Shown here piece after piece: positions 56,633-64,000 of a DNA stretch of 64,000 nt. A model generated the notes under the pieces. That model searched no databases. It saw only the letters and a list, made by a program, of their open reading frames with translations, and was not told where the DNA came from. How positions within the stretch are numbered: the stretch's first letter is position 1; the number at the start of each line of letters is the position of its first letter. Position numbers and translations under genes: made by a program. This DNA is from Pseudomonas sp. AOB-7 (lineage in GTDB: Bacteria; Pseudomonadota; Gammaproteobacteria; Pseudomonadales; Pseudomonadaceae), in NCBI RefSeq assembly GCF_003696305.1, contig NZ_RFFK01000009.1:62001-126000 (forward strand), read 5' to 3'.

Positions 56633-56655
56633 AAACCACGAATACGAGGTATGCC

Positions 56656-57054
56656 ATGCAACACAAAGCCGTACTCAGCCAGAACGAAGTCGCCCTGATC
56701 ATCCAGGCGGCCCGCAGCGAAGCGCAGCAACAGGGCTGGGCCGTGGCCATCGCCGTGGTCGACGACGGCGGCCACCCGCTGGCGCTGGAACGCCTCGACG
56801 GCTGCGCGCCGATCGGCGCCTACATCGCCACCGAAAAGGCGCGCAGCGCCGCCCTCGGCCGCCGCGAAACCAAGGGCTACGAGGACATGGTCAACGGCGG
56901 CCGCAGCGCCTTCCTCAGCGCACCGCTGATCACCTCGCTGGAAGGCGGCGTGCCGGTGCTGGTGGACGGCCAGGTAGTCGGCGCCGTCGGCGTGTCGGGG
57001 GTCAAGGCCGAACAGGACGCGCAGGTGGCCAAGGCGGGTATCGCGGCGCTGTAA
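56656..57054 (+). CDS. glcG: GlcG / HbpS-like heme-binding family protein
   Basis: 132 residues. DUF336 (GlcG/HbpS) fold: WAVAIAVVDDGGHPLALERLDG, AYIATEKARSAALGRRETKGYED (in part) and VGAVGVSGVKAEQDAQVAKAG. Members can bind haem or cobalamin; the role in glycolate use is unclear. GAGGTATGCC precedes the ATG at 56656; a second ATG 5 bp earlier is out of frame. Confidence 0.94.
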   Translation: MQHKAVLSQNEVALIIQAARSEAQQQGWAVAIAVVDDGGHPLALERLDGCAPIGAYIATEKARSAALGRRETKGYEDMVNGGRSAFLSAPLITSLEGGVPVLVDGQVVGAVGVSGVKAEQDAQVAKAGIAAL

Positions 57055-57132
57055 GCCGCGCGCCGTTTCTTCCCGCCAGACGAATTTCACAGGCATCCCA
57101 GACAACCCGGATGCAGACAGGAGAACAGCAAA

Positions 57133-59310
57133 ATGACCGAACGCGTGCAATGTCAGCGCCTGCAGGTGGCCGCCGAACTCAAGCAGTTCATCGAAAGCGA
57201 AGTGCTGCCCGGCAGCGGTATCGAAGCAGCGGCCTTCTGGAGCGGCTTCGACGCCCTGGTGCACGACCTGGCGCCGCGTAACCGCGCGCTGCTGGCCGAA
57301 CGCGACCGCCTGCAGACCGAGCTGGATACCTGGCATCGCGCCAACCCCGGCCCGATCCGCGACATGGCCGCCTACCGCGCCTTCCTCGAGTCCATCGGCT
57401 ACCTGCTGCCGCAGCCGGAGAAGGTCAAGGTCAGTACCGCCAAGGTCGACAGCGAGATCGCCAGCCAGGCCGGCCCGCAGCTGGTGGTGCCGGTGATGAA
57501 CGCGCGCTACGCGCTGAATGCCGCCAACGCCCGCTGGGGCTCGCTGTACGACGCGCTGTACGGCACCGATGCGATCAGTGAAGCGGGTGGCGCCAGCAAG
57601 GGCCCGGGCTACAACGAAGTGCGCGGCGCCAAGGTGATCGCCTTCGCCCGCGCCTTCCTCGACCAGGCGGCGCCGCTGGCCAAGGGCTCGCACGCCGACG
57701 CCCGCGCCTATGCCGTGGTTGCCGGCCAGTTGCAGGTGACCCTCGGCAGCGGCGCGCAGAGCGCCCTGGCCCAGCCGGAGAAGTTCGTCGGCTACCAGGG
57801 CGAGGCGGCCACGCCGAGCGCCGTGCTGCTGAAGAATCACGGCCTGCATTTCGAGATCCAGATCGACGCCAGCAGCCCCATCGGCCGCAGCGACGCCGCC
57901 GGGGTCAAGGACGTGCTGATGGAAGCGGCGCTGTCGACCATCATGGACTGCGAGGACTCGGTGGCCGCCGTCGACGCCGCCGACAAGGTGCTGGTCTACC
58001 GCAACTGGCTGGGCCTGATGAAGGGCGACCTGGCCGAGGAGCTGGACAAGGGCGGCAAGCGCATCGTCCGTCGCCTCAACCCGGATCGGGTCTATACCGC
58101 CGCCGACGGCAGCGAGCTGTGCCTGCACGGCCGCTCGCTGCTGTTCGTGCGCAACGTCGGCCACCTGATGAGCAACCCGGCGATCCTCGATGGCGAAGGC
58201 CAGGAGATCCCCGAGGGCATTCTCGACGCGGTGGTCACCAGCCTGATCGCCCTGCACGACCTGCAGCGCCGCGGCAACTCGCGCAGCGGCAGCGTCTATA
58301 TCGTCAAGCCGAAGATGCACGGCCCGTTCGAGGTGGCCTTCGCCAACGAGCTGTTCGGCCGCGTCGAGCAGTTGCTGGGCATGCCGGTCGATACCCTGAA
58401 GATGGGCATCATGGACGAGGAGCGGCGTACCAGCGTCAACCTCAAGGCCTGCATCGAAGCCGCCAGCGCACGGGTGGCCTTTATCAACACCGGCTTCCTC
58501 GACCGCACCGGCGACGAGATGCATACGGCGATGGAGGCCGGCGCCATGCTGCGCAAGGGCGACATGAAATCCAGCGCCTGGATCGCCGCCTACGAGCGCA
58601 ACAACGTGCTGGTCGGCCTGGCCTGCGGGCTGCGCGGCAAGGCGCAGATCGGCAAGGGCATGTGGGCCATGCCGGACCTGATGGCGGCCATGCTCGAGCA
58701 GAAGATCGGCCACCCCAAGGCCGGCGCCAACACCGCCTGGGTGCCGTCGCCGACCGCCGCCGTGCTGCACGCCCTGCACTACCACCAGGTGGACGTGCAG
58801 GCGGTGCAACGCGAGCTGGAGCTGATCGACCTGGCCGAGCAGCGCGACGGCCTGCTGAACGACCTGCTCAGCGTGCCGGTCAGCGCCGAGCGGCCGTGGA
58901 GCGCCAGCGACATCCAGCAGGAACTGGACAACAACTGCCAGGGCATCCTCGGTTACGTGGTGCGCTGGGTCGAGCAGGGCGTCGGCTGCTCCAAGGTGCC
59001 GGATATCCACAACGTCGGCCTGATGGAAGACCGCGCCACCCTGCGCATCTCGGCTCAGCACATCGCCAACTGGCTACACCACGGCGTGGTCGGCGAAGCC
59101 CAGGTGCGCGAGGCGCTGCAGCGCATGGCCCAGGTGGTCGACGGGCAGAACGCCGGCGACGCCGCCTACCGGCCGATGGCGCCGAACTTCGACCGCTCCC
59201 ACGCCTTCCGCGCCGCCTGCGACCTGGTGTTCAAGGGCCGCGAGCAGCCGTCCGGCTACACCGAGCCGCTGCTGCATGCCTGGCGCCTGCGCTTTAAAGA
59301 GGAGGTTTGA
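57133..59310 (+). CDS. glcB: Malate synthase G
   Basis: 725 residues, the length of the G isoform. It condenses glyoxylate with acetyl-CoA to malate. [29 protein letters not shown] (in part) holds metal and substrate contacts; [31 protein letters not shown] with the glyoxylate-binding region, and [14 protein letters not shown] are family motifs. It closes the glycolate route beside glcDEFG. AGGAGAACAGCAAA precedes the ATG. Confidence 0.98.
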   Translation: MTERVQCQRLQVAAELKQFIESEVLPGSGIEAAAFWSGFDALVHDLAPRNRALLAERDRLQTELDTWHRANPGPIRDMAAYRAFLESIGYLLPQPEKVKVSTAKVDSEIASQAGPQLVVPVMNARYALNAANARWGSLYDALYGTDAISEAGGASKGPGYNEVRGAKVIAFARAFLDQAAPLAKGSHADARAYAVVAGQLQVTLGSGAQSALAQPEKFVGYQGEAATPSAVLLKNHGLHFEIQIDASSPIGRSDAAGVKDVLMEAALSTIMDCEDSVAAVDAADKVLVYRNWLGLMKGDLAEELDKGGKRIVRRLNPDRVYTAADGSELCLHGRSLLFVRNVGHLMSNPAILDGEGQEIPEGILDAVVTSLIALHDLQRRGNSRSGSVYIVKPKMHGPFEVAFANELFGRVEQLLGMPVDTLKMGIMDEERRTSVNLKACIEAASARVAFINTGFLDRTGDEMHTAMEAGAMLRKGDMKSSAWIAAYERNNVLVGLACGLRGKAQIGKGMWAMPDLMAAMLEQKIGHPKAGANTAWVPSPTAAVLHALHYHQVDVQAVQRELELIDLAEQRDGLLNDLLSVPVSAERPWSASDIQQELDNNCQGILGYVVRWVEQGVGCSKVPDIHNVGLMEDRATLRISAQHIANWLHHGVVGEAQVREALQRMAQVVDGQNAGDAAYRPMAPNFDRSHAFRAACDLVFKGREQPSGYTEPLLHAWRLRFKEEV

Positions 59311-59615
59311 GCATCTCATCGATCATGTAGGAGCGGCGCCCCGCCGCGAAGCTGGAGAAAAGCTTCGCCCCCGGGGCGGGGCTCCTACACAAGCGGGTTA
59401 ACAACCGTGGATGGCTCTTGACGCCTCCACGGAGCAGTAGCAAGCCCTGACGGCTCCTGGCCGTCGGGGCTTTCGAGCATGAGCGCGGCGGCGGGCGATC
59501 CCCCTCGCCGCAGCTCCCGGAAGGGTCGGTGCCGTGGCGCCCGGCCGTTCCAGATGCGTGGCGCCGGGTCATCCCCGGAAAACTGTGGTTCACAAGAAAA
59601 AGAAGGAACCAACCC
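59311..59615. repeat. Spacer between glcB and glcA with TGTAGGAGC inverted repeat
   Basis: 305 bp without a gene. At 59326-59389 TGTAGGAGCGGCGCCCCG faces CGGGGCGGGGCTCCTACA around a GAAGCTGGAGAAAAGCTTC hairpin, a well-formed stem. It is the same family as 32727-32787. The remainder is G/C-rich with no clear promoter. Confidence 0.75.
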
Positions 59616-61316
59616 ATGAGTCAAACGCTGCTGTCCATCCTGGCATTCGTGCCGCTGGTGCTGGCGGGGGTACTGCTGATCGGCTTTCGCTGGCCGGCCA
59701 AGTACGCGATGCCGCTGGTGTTCGTCCTCACCGCCCTGATCGGCCTGACGGCCTGGGACATGTCCCTCAACCGGGTCGTCGCCTCCAGCCTGCAGGGGCT
59801 GATCCTCACCGCCTCGATCCTGTGGATCATCTTCGGCGCCATCCTGCTGCTCAACACCCTCAAGCATTCGGGGGGCATCAGCGCGATCCGCCGCGGCTTC
59901 TCCAACATCACCCCGGATCGCCGGGTGCAGGCGCTGATCGTCGCCTGGCTGTTCGGCTGCTTCATCGAGGGCGCCTCCGGCTTCGGCACCCCGGCCGCGG
60001 TGGCCGCGCCGCTGCTGGTGGCGCTGGGCTTCCCGGCGCTGGCCGCGGTGGTGCTGGGGATGATGGTGCAGTCCACCCCGGTGTCCTTCGGTGCAGTGGG
60101 TACGCCGATCCTGGTGGGCGTCGGCGCCGGCCTGGACAAGACCGGCATCAGCGCCCAGCTGGTGGCCAACGGCAGCGACTGGGAGACCTTCTTCCACCTG
60201 ATCTACTCGCGGGTGGCGATCACCCACGGCCTGATCGGCCTGCTGATGCCGCTGGTCATGGTGATGATCATGACCCGCTTCTTCGGCAAGAATCAGAGCT
60301 GGAAGGAAGGCCTGGCGGTAGCGCCGTTCGCCATCTTCACCGCCTTCGCCTTCTCCCTGCCGTATATGGCCGCCGGGGTGTTCCTCGGCCCCGAGTTCCC
60401 GTCGATGATCGGCGCCCTGGTCGGCCTGGCCATTGTGGTGCCGGCGGCCAAGGCCGGCTTCCTGCTGCCCAAGGAGCAGTGGGACTTCGCCGACCCCAAG
60501 GACTGGCCGAGCGAGTGGATGGGCAAGATCGAGATGAAGCTGGACGACATCGCCGGCAAGACGCCGATCTCGGTGCCCATGGCCTGGGCGCCCTACCTGC
60601 TGCTGGCGGTGTTCCTGGTGATCTCGCGTACTTTCCCTGAAGTGAAGGCGGCCATGATGAGCCTGAGCTTCGGCTGGAAGGACATCCTCGGCGAGACCGG
60701 CGTGTCCGGCACCATCGAGCCGCTGTACCTGCCCGGCGGCATCCTGTGCATGGTGGTGCTGGCCACCTTCTTGCTCCATCGCATGCGTTTCGCCGAGCTC
60801 AGGGCGGCGGTGGGCGAATCGAGCAAGACCCTGCTCGGCGCCGGCTTCGTGCTGATCTTCACCATCCCCATGGTGCGCATCCTGATCAACTCGGGGGTCA
60901 ATGGCAGCGACCTGATGTCGATGCCGGTGGCCATGGCGCAACTGGTGGCCGATAGCGTCGGCGGCGTCTATCCCTTCTTCGCCCCGGCCGTGGGCGCGCT
61001 GGGCGCCTTCATCGCCGGCTCCAACACGGTGTCGAACCTGATGCTGGCGCAGTTCCAGTTCAACACCGCTGGGCTGATCGGGGTATCCGGGGCGATGATG
61101 GTGGCGCTGCAGTCGGTGGGCGCGGCGGCCGGCAACATGATCGCCATCCACAACGTGGTGGCGGCCTCGGCCACCGTCGGCCTGCTCGGGCGCGAGGGCA
61201 TCACCCTGCGCAAGACCATCCTGCCGACCCTCTACTACCTGCTGGCCGCCGGGTCCATCGCGCTGATCGCCATGTACCTCATGCTGATCAGCGACCCGCT
61301 GCATCTGGCCGGCTGA
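59616..61316 (+). CDS. glcA: Glycolate/L-lactate permease (GlcA/LldP family)
   Basis: 566 residues and about 13-14 membrane helices. LctP family motifs: [37 protein letters not shown] and [15 protein letters not shown]. It takes up lactate or glycolate with protons. Placed after glcB, so glycolate uptake is the better guess, but the sequence alone does not separate GlcA from LldP. GAAGGAACCAACCC precedes the ATG at 59616. Confidence 0.9.
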   Translation: MSQTLLSILAFVPLVLAGVLLIGFRWPAKYAMPLVFVLTALIGLTAWDMSLNRVVASSLQGLILTASILWIIFGAILLLNTLKHSGGISAIRRGFSNITPDRRVQALIVAWLFGCFIEGASGFGTPAAVAAPLLVALGFPALAAVVLGMMVQSTPVSFGAVGTPILVGVGAGLDKTGISAQLVANGSDWETFFHLIYSRVAITHGLIGLLMPLVMVMIMTRFFGKNQSWKEGLAVAPFAIFTAFAFSLPYMAAGVFLGPEFPSMIGALVGLAIVVPAAKAGFLLPKEQWDFADPKDWPSEWMGKIEMKLDDIAGKTPISVPMAWAPYLLLAVFLVISRTFPEVKAAMMSLSFGWKDILGETGVSGTIEPLYLPGGILCMVVLATFLLHRMRFAELRAAVGESSKTLLGAGFVLIFTIPMVRILINSGVNGSDLMSMPVAMAQLVADSVGGVYPFFAPAVGALGAFIAGSNTVSNLMLAQFQFNTAGLIGVSGAMMVALQSVGAAAGNMIAIHNVVAASATVGLLGREGITLRKTILPTLYYLLAAGSIALIAMYLMLISDPLHLAG

Positions 61317-61427
61317 GACCCGACTTTGGTTGGCCCGCGCGGGGCGGCATTCGTCGCCCCGCCGCTTGGCGCCTGTCGGCAATTGCGGTAGCGTGCCTCG
61401 CGCAACTGAGATTCGCCTGAGGTTTAT

Positions 61428-61595
61428 ATGAAGAAGTGGCAATGCGTGGTCTGTGGACTGGTATACGACGAGAGCCAGGGCTGGCCTGACGAGGGCATCG
61501 CCGCCGGCACCCGCTGGGAAGACGTGCCGGAAGACTGGCTGTGCCCCGACTGCGGCGTCGGCAAGATGGATTTCGAGATGATCGAGATCGGCTGA
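61428..61595 (+). CDS. rubA: Rubredoxin
   Basis: 55 residues. The Fe(SCys)4 site uses C6-x2-C9 (CVVCG) and C39-x2-C42 (CPDCG); [24 protein letters not shown] between them is the usual rubredoxin core. It carries electrons, in Pseudomonas often to alkane hydroxylase through rubredoxin reductase. GAGGTTTAT precedes the ATG. P. aeruginosa has rubA1-rubA2-rubB near glc; here only one copy is seen and no reductase follows. Confidence 0.95.
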   Translation: MKKWQCVVCGLVYDESQGWPDEGIAAGTRWEDVPEDWLCPDCGVGKMDFEMIEIG

Positions 61596-61615
61596 GCGCG
61601 CTTCGTTTTCACCGC

Positions 61616-61639
61616 AACGGCGACCCTCGGGTCGCCGTT
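61616..61639. terminator. Terminator between rubA and the M23 gene
   Basis: AACGGCGACCC / GGGTCGCCGTT with a 2-nt loop, then TTTATT on the plus strand. It ends rubA 20 bp after its stop and lies 15 bp beyond the M23 stop. Confidence 0.9.
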
Positions 61640-61654
61640 TTTATTGGCTCGGCG

Positions 61655-62551
61655 CTATTCGCCGCCGACGGCGAAGTTGGGCAGGCTGTCCACCGGCTGG
61701 CGGAAGCTGAAGGGAATCGACTCCACCGCTAGGCCGACGTTGCGCTGCACCACGAAGTGCAGGTGCGGGCCGGTGCTGTTGCCGGTGTTGCCGGAGCGCG
61801 CCAGCAGGCTGCCGGTCTCCACCCGCTGGCCCTCGCGCACGGCCACCGAGCCCTTCATCAGGTGCAGGTAGACGCCCATGGTGCCGTCGTCGTGGAGGAT
61901 GCGCACGAAGTTGCCGGCCGGGTTGTTGCCGCGCCCGCTCTGCTGGTTCTCGGTCTTGACCACCACGCCGCCGCGCGCGGCGACGATCGGCGTGCCTTCG
62001 GGCATGGCGATGTCCATGGCGTAGCGGCCCTTGGGGGTGAAATGGCTGTACTTGCCGCCGGCGCCCTGGGTCAGGCGGAACGGGCCGCCGCGCCAGGGCA
62101 GCGGGTAGCGGTGGATGCTCGGTTGCAGGCGCGGGTCGCCGAGGGCATAGCGCAGCCTGGGCTTATAGCGCAGCGGCAGGCCGGCCTCGCGCGGCGCCAG
62201 GGTGGCCAGGCGGATCTTGCTGCGCGGCGGCAGCACCCAGCGGATCGGCTTGTCCGGCGCACCGACGGCGTTCTCCACCTGTTCCAGGCGCAGCTCGATC
62301 TCCACCGGGGCGTACAGGTCGTTGCGCACCAGCAGGGTCTCGCCGGCCTCGTGCTGCTGGGTCTCCAGCTTCACCTGGTTGTCCAGGCGCTCGACCATGC
62401 GGTCGCGGAACACGAACACCTGGGCGCCTGGCGCCGCCTGGTCGCTATAGGTCACCACGCCGTTCTGGTCGACGTACTTGTAGATGGTCAGGGCAGCGGC
62501 CTGGCCGCTGAGGACCAGCAGGCTGCAGAGGAAAATCAGACGCCCTAGCAT
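61655..62551 (-). CDS. DUF4124 - M23 family peptidase
   Basis: 298 residues from the ATG at 62549-62551. A signal peptide (LIFLCSLLVLSGQAAA) is followed by a DUF4124 module (IYKYVDQNGVVTYSDQAAPGA) and a C-terminal M23 domain (RYAMDIAMPEGTPI, YLHLMKGSV, GNSTGPHLHFVV). The HxH pair is present, but the first zinc ligand position before the Asp is Arg rather than His, so cleavage of peptidoglycan is likely but not certain. Position matches PA5363 of P. aeruginosa. An earlier TTG in frame is possible. Confidence 0.9.
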   Translation of the reverse strand: MLGRLIFLCSLLVLSGQAAALTIYKYVDQNGVVTYSDQAAPGAQVFVFRDRMVERLDNQVKLETQQHEAGETLLVRNDLYAPVEIELRLEQVENAVGAPDKPIRWVLPPRSKIRLATLAPREAGLPLRYKPRLRYALGDPRLQPSIHRYPLPWRGGPFRLTQGAGGKYSHFTPKGRYAMDIAMPEGTPIVAARGGVVVKTENQQSGRGNNPAGNFVRILHDDGTMGVYLHLMKGSVAVREGQRVETGSLLARSGNTGNSTGPHLHFVVQRNVGLAVESIPFSFRQPVDSLPNFAVGGE

Positions 62552-62737
62552 AACGACTCGGGTCTTATGGCTTTTCGATATCTGGGTTAGCAAGGCTAGC
62601 AGCGCCTGCGCGGCCGTGCCAGGCGCCGAGCCTCAGGCTGTGAACCGGCTCACCGCCGTCGGTCGGCCGGGGGCGGGGCGTTTCGGGGCAAGCGCTGCAT
62701 CTTTCCCCGGATCGCATCCGGGCTAGGGGCGGCGGGT

Positions 62738-63640
62738 TCAGGCGCCGGGGACGAAATGCTTCTGCGCGGTGCCGCGGGCGATCAGGCGCGACAGGTAGTC
62801 GAGTTTCTGCGGGTCGCGGTCGACGAAGCGGAAGCTCAGCTGCAGCCACTCGCTGGCAGGCGAAGGCTCCAGCGCCGCCACGGCGTGCAGGTAGCCGTTG
62901 AGCCGCGCGGTCTCGGCCGCCTCGCCCTGCTCCAGGTCGAGCACCGCGCTCTCCAGCACCTGCGGCAGCTGTTCGGTGCGCTTGACCACCAGCAGCGCCT
63001 CCTTGAGGCTCAGCGCCTTGATCACGCAGGCCATGCTGCCGCCCGGCAGGCGCAGCTGGCCCTGGCCGCGGCCGGCCGGCGCCTTGCTCGCGGCCACAGG
63101 CGAGGCGGCCGGGGCAGCCGCCGCAAGCGGTGCGGCAGCCGGCGCGCTGGGCTTGACCACCTCGGCCTTGCCGCCGGTCAGGGCGGCCAGCGAGTCGTTG
63201 GCGAAGGCGCCGCTGCTGAGCATCTTCGGCGGGGCGCTGGCGGCGAGGGCCTGCAGCTTGCCGGCGCGGCTCAGCGCCTTCTTCACCTTGGTCACCAGCT
63301 GCTCGTTGGAGAAGGGCTTGCCGATGTAGTCGGAGACGCCGGCCTGGATCGCCTGCACCACGTTCTCCTTGTCGCCGCGGCTGGTGACCATGATGAAGGG
63401 GGTGGTCTTCAGGCTGTCCTGCTCGCGGCACCAGGTCAGCAGCTCGAGGCCGGACATCTCCGGCATCTCCCAGTCGCAGAGGATCAGGTCGACCGTCTGG
63501 CGGCCCAGCAGCTGCTGGGCCTTGCGCCCGTTGACCGCCTCTTCGATCTGTACGCCGGGGAAGTGATCGCGCAGCCCTTTCTTGACCAGATCACGGATAA
63601 AGGTCGCGTCGTCCACCACCAGCACACTGACTTTGCTCAT
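62738..63640 (-). CDS. Response regulator with receiver domain and PilZ-like C-terminus
   Basis: 300 residues. The receiver domain (1-122) has Asp10/Asp11, phospho-acceptor Asp56 in LILCDWEMPEMSG, VTSRG and GKPFS. An Ala/Pro-rich linker (about 150-190) leads to a C-terminal domain (LPGGSMACVIKALSLKEALLVV...WLQLSFRFVD) with a beta-rich pattern like PilZ but without a clear RxxxR motif. It corresponds to PA5364, next to phoU. Function unknown. GGAGAGGCCG precedes the ATG. Confidence 0.88.
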   Translation of the reverse strand: MSKVSVLVVDDATFIRDLVKKGLRDHFPGVQIEEAVNGRKAQQLLGRQTVDLILCDWEMPEMSGLELLTWCREQDSLKTTPFIMVTSRGDKENVVQAIQAGVSDYIGKPFSNEQLVTKVKKALSRAGKLQALAASAPPKMLSSGAFANDSLAALTGGKAEVVKPSAPAAAPLAAAAPAASPVAASKAPAGRGQGQLRLPGGSMACVIKALSLKEALLVVKRTEQLPQVLESAVLDLEQGEAAETARLNGYLHAVAALEPSPASEWLQLSFRFVDRDPQKLDYLSRLIARGTAQKHFVPGA

Positions 63641-63766
63641 CGGCCTCTCCTGTACGAATGGCGTTAAGCATAGTCATGGCCAGTGGCCAAAGGCCAACGG
63701 AAAAGCGCATAACCCCCGGCGCTAGGGCGCACCGCGACGCCATGCCGTGCGACAACCAGCGCCGGC

Positions 63767-64000
63767 TCAGGCGCCGGGCTTGCCCTCGACCTCTTCGCGC
63801 ATGCGCGTCAGGCCGATATGCCGTACGTCGGTGCCGCGCACCAGGTAGATCACCAGTTCGGCGATGTTGCGCGCGTGGTCGCCGATGCGCTCCAGCGAAC
63901 GCAGCGCCCAGATCACGTTGAGCACGCGGGAGATCGAGCGCGGGTCTTCCATCATGTAGGTGACCAGTTCGCGCAGCGCGGTCTTGTACTCGCGGTCGAC
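63767..64000 (-). CDS. phoU: Phosphate transport regulator PhoU, C-terminal part (runs off the window)
   Basis: The last 77 residues are visible: VDREYKTALRELVTYMMEDP, then SRVLNVIWALRSLERIGDHARNIAELVIYL (in part), the PhoU helix motif with the metal-binding E-R-x-x-D-H. PhoU links the Pst transporter to PhoR and represses the Pho regulon when phosphate is plentiful. The rest of pst-pho would lie to the right. Confidence 0.95.
   Translation of the reverse strand, partial: VDREYKTALRELVTYMMEDPRSISRVLNVIWALRSLERIGDHARNIAELVIYLVRGTDVRHIGLTRMREEVEGKPGA

Noticed and set aside
61655-62551. M23 protein considered a dead peptidase because the first zinc ligand is not His.
   Set aside because: A Y-A-x-D form of this motif is, as I recall, common in a large M23 subgroup, and the HLH pair is intact; the sequence does not settle activity.

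Overview
The window looks like a chromosomal segment of a Pseudomonas species. It is uniformly GC-rich. Its genes follow the gene content of the late part of the P. aeruginosa PAO1 map, as I recall it, from algZ/fimS and argH through cyaA, lysA-dapF-xerC, amtB-glnK, comM, rep, pauR, dadAX, kauB and glcCDEFGB to phoU, with local rearrangements. I see no prophage, transposase, plasmid gene or CRISPR array.

Layout. 1-13 kb: partial algZ (minus), argH, two small genes, cyaA, rnk, a DUF1289 gene, cyaY, an AraC regulator, then lptM-lysA-dapF-DUF484-xerC-HAD. 13-24 kb: sutA, yjbQ, amtB-glnK with a possible relic of another ammonium transporter between them, ubiK, comM, a LysR regulator, a MATE exporter, and two tandem GGDEF-EAL proteins. 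24-32 kb: rep, xpt, cytochrome c5, pauR, dadX, ridA, dadA and a divergent Lrp/DadR gene. 32-47 kb: accessory amine and GABA catabolism (PauB-like oxidase, PauC/KauB dehydrogenase, omega-aminotransferase, cupin, GabT, GabD) mixed with a TTC38-like TPR gene, an AraC gene, DUF1127, a MocR regulator, an MFS transporter and many short repeats. 47-52 kb: tRNA-Arg(CCG), an HD-GYP/LuxR protein, an alpha/beta hydrolase, a GST and a PAS-GGDEF cyclase. 52-61 kb: glcC and the glcDEFG-glcB-glcA glycolate/glyoxylate cluster. 61-64 kb: rubredoxin, an M23 protein, a response regulator and the end of phoU.

How the genes work together. PauR, PauB and PauC belong to the gamma-glutamylated polyamine route, which yields GABA; GabT and GabD carry GABA to succinate. 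DadA and DadX catabolise alanine. GlcDEF oxidises glycolate to glyoxylate and GlcB condenses that with acetyl-CoA to malate. The c-di-GMP genes (two EAL proteins, one active-looking GGDEF, one HD-GYP) sit near cyaA-type cyclic nucleotide signalling.

The most unusual signal is a family of three related structured elements of about 130-150 bp. Each lies within a few bases downstream of a stop codon (dadX, kauB, gabD). They share a conserved internal loop and flanking blocks, but their stems differ completely in sequence while staying complementary. Other points of interest are the amtB relic between glnK and amtB, a repeat that supplies the TTG start of xerC, a terminator that separates dadX from dadA-ridA, and clear GntR-type operators between glcC and glcD.
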